Shown here in pieces: positions 61,904-64,000 of a DNA stretch of 64,000 bases (the first letter of the stretch is position 1; each line of letters opens with the position of its first letter). This stretch comes from CAYGYG01 sp964354155. Its GTDB lineage: Bacteria > Hydrothermota > Tepidihabitantia > SM23-42 > CAYGYG01. Location of the stretch: assembly GCA_964354155.1 (NCBI GenBank), contig CAYGYG010000006.1, positions 62,001 through 126,000 of the forward strand, given 5' to 3'. A program made the translations under genes and the position numbers. The notes below the pieces were generated by a model that was not told the DNA's origin, did no database searches, and worked only from the letters and a program-made list of their open reading frames with translations.

Positions 61904-62734
61904 GTGCGCGGTGATGCGAGCAAGATAATACTGGCCGTTGCGGTCGTCATCTCGGTTGTCTTCATCGTCCTGCCGTTTCCCCAGAAGATGGTGGTGCGTA
62001 ATGTGCTGGCCCCGGTGCTCCTCATGCCCGCCAACCTCGGCAATGTCCTGCTCTACAACTTCACCGTTCTCAAAACCAACGTCATGAAATACGAGGAAAG
62101 GTGTAACCGCCTGGCCCTGGAAAACGCCCTCCTTGCCGAGAAGCTCTCCCAGGCGCGTGATTCGGTGCGCGAGGCAAAGGCTGACTTCGACATCGTGCCG
62201 GCGCGGATTATCGAACGTGACCTGGTGACGATGAATCGCCTGCTCTTCGTCGACCAGGGGTCGGCGGCGAAGATCGCGAAGGAGGCGGTCGTCATCTATT
62301 CGGGCAGCGCGATCGGTAGAATCACCGACGTTACCGGCCGCCGGTCGACGGTAACGACGGTCCTCAACCCGGGGGTGAGGATTTCAGCCCGAGTGAAGCG
62401 CAGCGGCATCTTTTGTATGACGGTAGCGACGCCCGAGGGGCTCTTGGCCAACTATATTCAGAAGGACGGCGACGTGCGGCCGGGTGACACGATAATAACC
62501 TCGGGTCTCAGTGACCTCATACCCGCCGGGCTAGATGTCGCCACCGTGGTTCGACTCGAAGACGGCGAGGACATGTTCTTCAAGAAGGTATCCTTGAAGA
62601 CCATGGTCGACATTGCCAAGCTGCAGAAGGTCTTCGTGATGCTGCCCAAAGCCCCGCCGGCCGCGAAGAAACGGTTTTTTGACCCATTCCGCAACGTGGA
62701 ACCCCGGGCTCCGGTTATCCCCCTGCCGCCATGA
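61904..62734 (+). CDS. mreC: Rod-shape protein MreC
   Basis: A 276-aa product from GTG 61904. One membrane helix (IILAVAVVISVVFIVLPF) is followed by a coiled coil (about residues 55-90, CNRLALENALLAEKLSQARD) and the two beta-barrel domains typical of MreC (PARIIERD, LFVDQGSAAKIAKEAVVIY, GRITDVTGRRSTVTTVL, GDTIITSGLSDLIPAGLDVA). It scaffolds PBP2 and RodA in the periplasm. The tail is proline-rich and basic. The stop overlaps the mreD start by four bases, as usual in this operon type. Confidence 0.93.
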   Translation: MRGDASKIILAVAVVISVVFIVLPFPQKMVVRNVLAPVLLMPANLGNVLLYNFTVLKTNVMKYEERCNRLALENALLAEKLSQARDSVREAKADFDIVPARIIERDLVTMNRLLFVDQGSAAKIAKEAVVIYSGSAIGRITDVTGRRSTVTTVLNPGVRISARVKRSGIFCMTVATPEGLLANYIQKDGDVRPGDTIITSGLSDLIPAGLDVATVVRLEDGEDMFFKKVSLKTMVDIAKLQKVFVMLPKAPPAAKKRFFDPFRNVEPRAPVIPLPP

Positions 62735-63174
62735 AAGTGCTGGTCATCGCCGTTCTTACCTACCTGTTCATGATTTTCGTGATGAATGTCGGGCCTCGAT
62801 CACCCGACCTTCTCTTGATTCTGCTTTTTTTCGTCGCCTATAATGAATCCTTGATGTTGGCGCTGGTCTACGGTTTCTTGCTCGGCCTCTTGATCGACCT
62901 CGTCAACCCGGGCACGCTGGGCATACACGCTTTGGTCTACACACTGCTGCCTCTGGTCATCCAATTCCTCAAGGTCCGGCTCTATCAGAACGCCGTCTCA
63001 GTGGCGCTCAGCTTCCTGGCGATTTTCATTCTCAAAGTCGTTACTATCGGTCTTGCCGCCCCGAATCTCCGGGTGTTTTCCATCCTTTACTTCCTCTACA
63101 CGATTGTCTGCTTCTTCCCCATGTTTCTGCTTGCCAACCGACTTCTTTTCAGTGCATGGATGAAAAAGGCTTAA
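62731..63174 (+). CDS. mreD: Rod-shape protein MreD
   Basis: A 147-aa product with four to five membrane helices (LVIAVLTYLFMIFVMNV, LLLILLFFVAYNE, LALVYGFLLGLLIDLVN, HALVYTLLPLVIQFL, LYTIVCFFPMFLLANRL). Its size, hydrophobicity and position after mreC identify it; primary sequence conservation in MreD is always low. GLLIDLVNPGTLGIHALVY matches the family's small conserved stretch. It works with MreC in the elongasome. It overlaps the PBP2 gene by 19 bases. Confidence 0.88.
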   Translation: MKVLVIAVLTYLFMIFVMNVGPRSPDLLLILLFFVAYNESLMLALVYGFLLGLLIDLVNPGTLGIHALVYTLLPLVIQFLKVRLYQNAVSVALSFLAIFILKVVTIGLAAPNLRVFSILYFLYTIVCFFPMFLLANRLLFSAWMKKA

Positions 63175-64000
63175 GGTTCCGTCACGCCTTCATCATAATT
63201 CTGATTCTGTTCGCCGTCATTTTCTTTTTTGTGGTCCGCATCCAGATCGTAGAAGGAAGACGCTACTACCAGCTTTCGGAAGAGAACCGTGTCCGGGAGG
63301 TCTACAACGCGGCGCCCCGCGGCAGCATTCTCGACCGTAACGGGATAATCCTCGCCAATTCCCGCCCCGGCTTCTCGGTGTCGATCATCCCCGCGGTGAT
63401 TGACGACCGCACGACCGACGAGCTGGCGGTGATTGTCGGCATGGACCCGGCGGCAATCCGGGAGAGGATGAAGCGTACCCGGACCCCGCGCATCGCCCTG
63501 AAGATAAAACACGACATCGACTTCAATACCCTGACCAAGGTGGAGGAGCGGATGCGGGAGAAGAAAGGGATTGTTGTGGGCATTGAGCCGCTGCGGAACT
63601 ACCCTTACGATTCTCTGTTTTGCCATGTCCTTGGTTACGTTGGGGAAGTGACTTACGGCGAGTTGGGCGGGCCGAGCGAATACAAGTACGGCGATTTCGT
63701 CGGCCGCATGGGTATCGAGGAATTCTATGAAGGCAAGCTGCGCGGCAAGGACGGCGTGACCTACATGGAGGTTGATGCCTACGGTAATGAACTGGGACCG
63801 ATTGCGGAAAAACGGCCCCTGCCTTTGACCGAAGGCGAGAGCATTACTTTGACAATCGACGCCGCGCTTCAGGAGTCGGCGGCGGTTTACCTGGCGGCCT
63901 ACAAGAAAGCGGCGGTGGTCGCGCTCGATCCTGGGACCGGGGACGTATTGACTCTCTACAGCAAGCCCGGGTTCGACCCCAATATCTTCATTCAGGGGTT
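63156..64000 (+). CDS. mrdA: Penicillin-binding protein 2 (3' end beyond window)
   Basis: The frame opens at ATG 63156, inside the end of mreD, and is still open at the window end; 281 codons are visible. A cytoplasmic start (MDEKGLRFRH) and one membrane helix (AFIIILILFAVIFFFVV) lead into the class B PBP pedestal: AAPRGSILDRNGIILANSRP, HVLGYVGEV and GRMGIEEFYEGKLRGKDG. The transpeptidase domain is only beginning (VVALDPGTGDVL), so the SxxK, SxN and KTG motifs lie outside. Its position directly after mreBCD identifies it as PBP2, the peptidoglycan cross-linking enzyme of cell elongation; rodA is expected next. Confidence 0.93.
   Translation, partial: MDEKGLRFRHAFIIILILFAVIFFFVVRIQIVEGRRYYQLSEENRVREVYNAAPRGSILDRNGIILANSRPGFSVSIIPAVIDDRTTDELAVIVGMDPAAIRERMKRTRTPRIALKIKHDIDFNTLTKVEERMREKKGIVVGIEPLRNYPYDSLFCHVLGYVGEVTYGELGGPSEYKYGDFVGRMGIEEFYEGKLRGKDGVTYMEVDAYGNELGPIAEKRPLPLTEGESITLTIDAALQESAAVYLAAYKKAAVVALDPGTGDVLTLYSKPGFDPNIFIQG

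Overview
The window looks like one scaffold of an uncultivated, probably Gram-negative bacterium that secretes many proteins. At least seven large exported proteins end in the same kind of C-terminal domain: an Asn-Pro turn, a short Ig-like fold, then GVYF and a basic tail, as in FlgD-Ig / type IX-secretion sorting domains. Together with gingipain-like C25 peptidases, a DUF4438 protein, a GroEL without the usual GGM tail and many intergenic palindromes, this points to a candidate phylum of the FCB/WOR-3 (Stahlbacteria-like) type. That placement is inference; no taxonomic marker was compared.

Layout. 0-3.7 kb: end of a secreted propeller protein, palindromic repeats, tRNA-Gly, tRNA-Cys, and a radical SAM/SPASM enzyme diverging from a 58-codon peptide gene. 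3.8-25.3 kb: surface or secreted proteins (S8 protease, two sorting-domain proteins, a C10 protease and three paralogous 15-residue-repeat proteins, the largest 1692 aa). 25.3-27 kb: repeats, a gene remnant and an AT-richer AbiEii-type toxin pair. 27-35 kb: DUF885 peptidase, kelch protein and a 1537-aa C25 peptidase. 35.5-38.2 kb: a compact RiPP-type operon (HPr-kinase-like K, PqqD-like B1, lasso-type B2 protease, a 39-codon ORF, nucleotidyltransferase N) with no cyclase. 38.3-38.5 kb: a 100-N gap flanked by an identical 55-bp sequence, then tRNA-Val and groES-groEL. 41-49 kb: metallo-hydrolase, signal peptidase I, M23 peptidase, CapA-like protein, lipoprotein, MFS permease and DUF4438 protein. 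49-53.5 kb: second C25 peptidase and an M28 peptidase. 53.8-59.2 kb: an operon of a small barrel-like protein, lipB, a GAF-GGDEF protein, trmFO, a Xer recombinase and panC. 59.3-64 kb: tRNA nucleotidyltransferase (minus strand) and mreB-mreC-mreD-mrdA, the last gene cut by the window end.

How it fits together. Promoters are easy to read by eye: TTGACA, 16 (sometimes 17) bases, TATAAT. Many secreted-protein and housekeeping genes have a strong Shine-Dalgarno site. Several genes (lepB, the M23 peptidase, capA-like, cca-like and probably others) start where the promoter predicts the transcript to begin, so they look leaderless. Signal peptidase, envelope peptidases, MreBCD/PBP2 and the large exported proteins form a cell-envelope and secretion theme. 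The most unusual parts are the orphan K-B1-B2-N operon, the 58-codon peptide with a YxxPxI motif beside a radical SAM/SPASM enzyme, and the modular palindromic repeats, one of which sits in frame inside a surface-protein gene.
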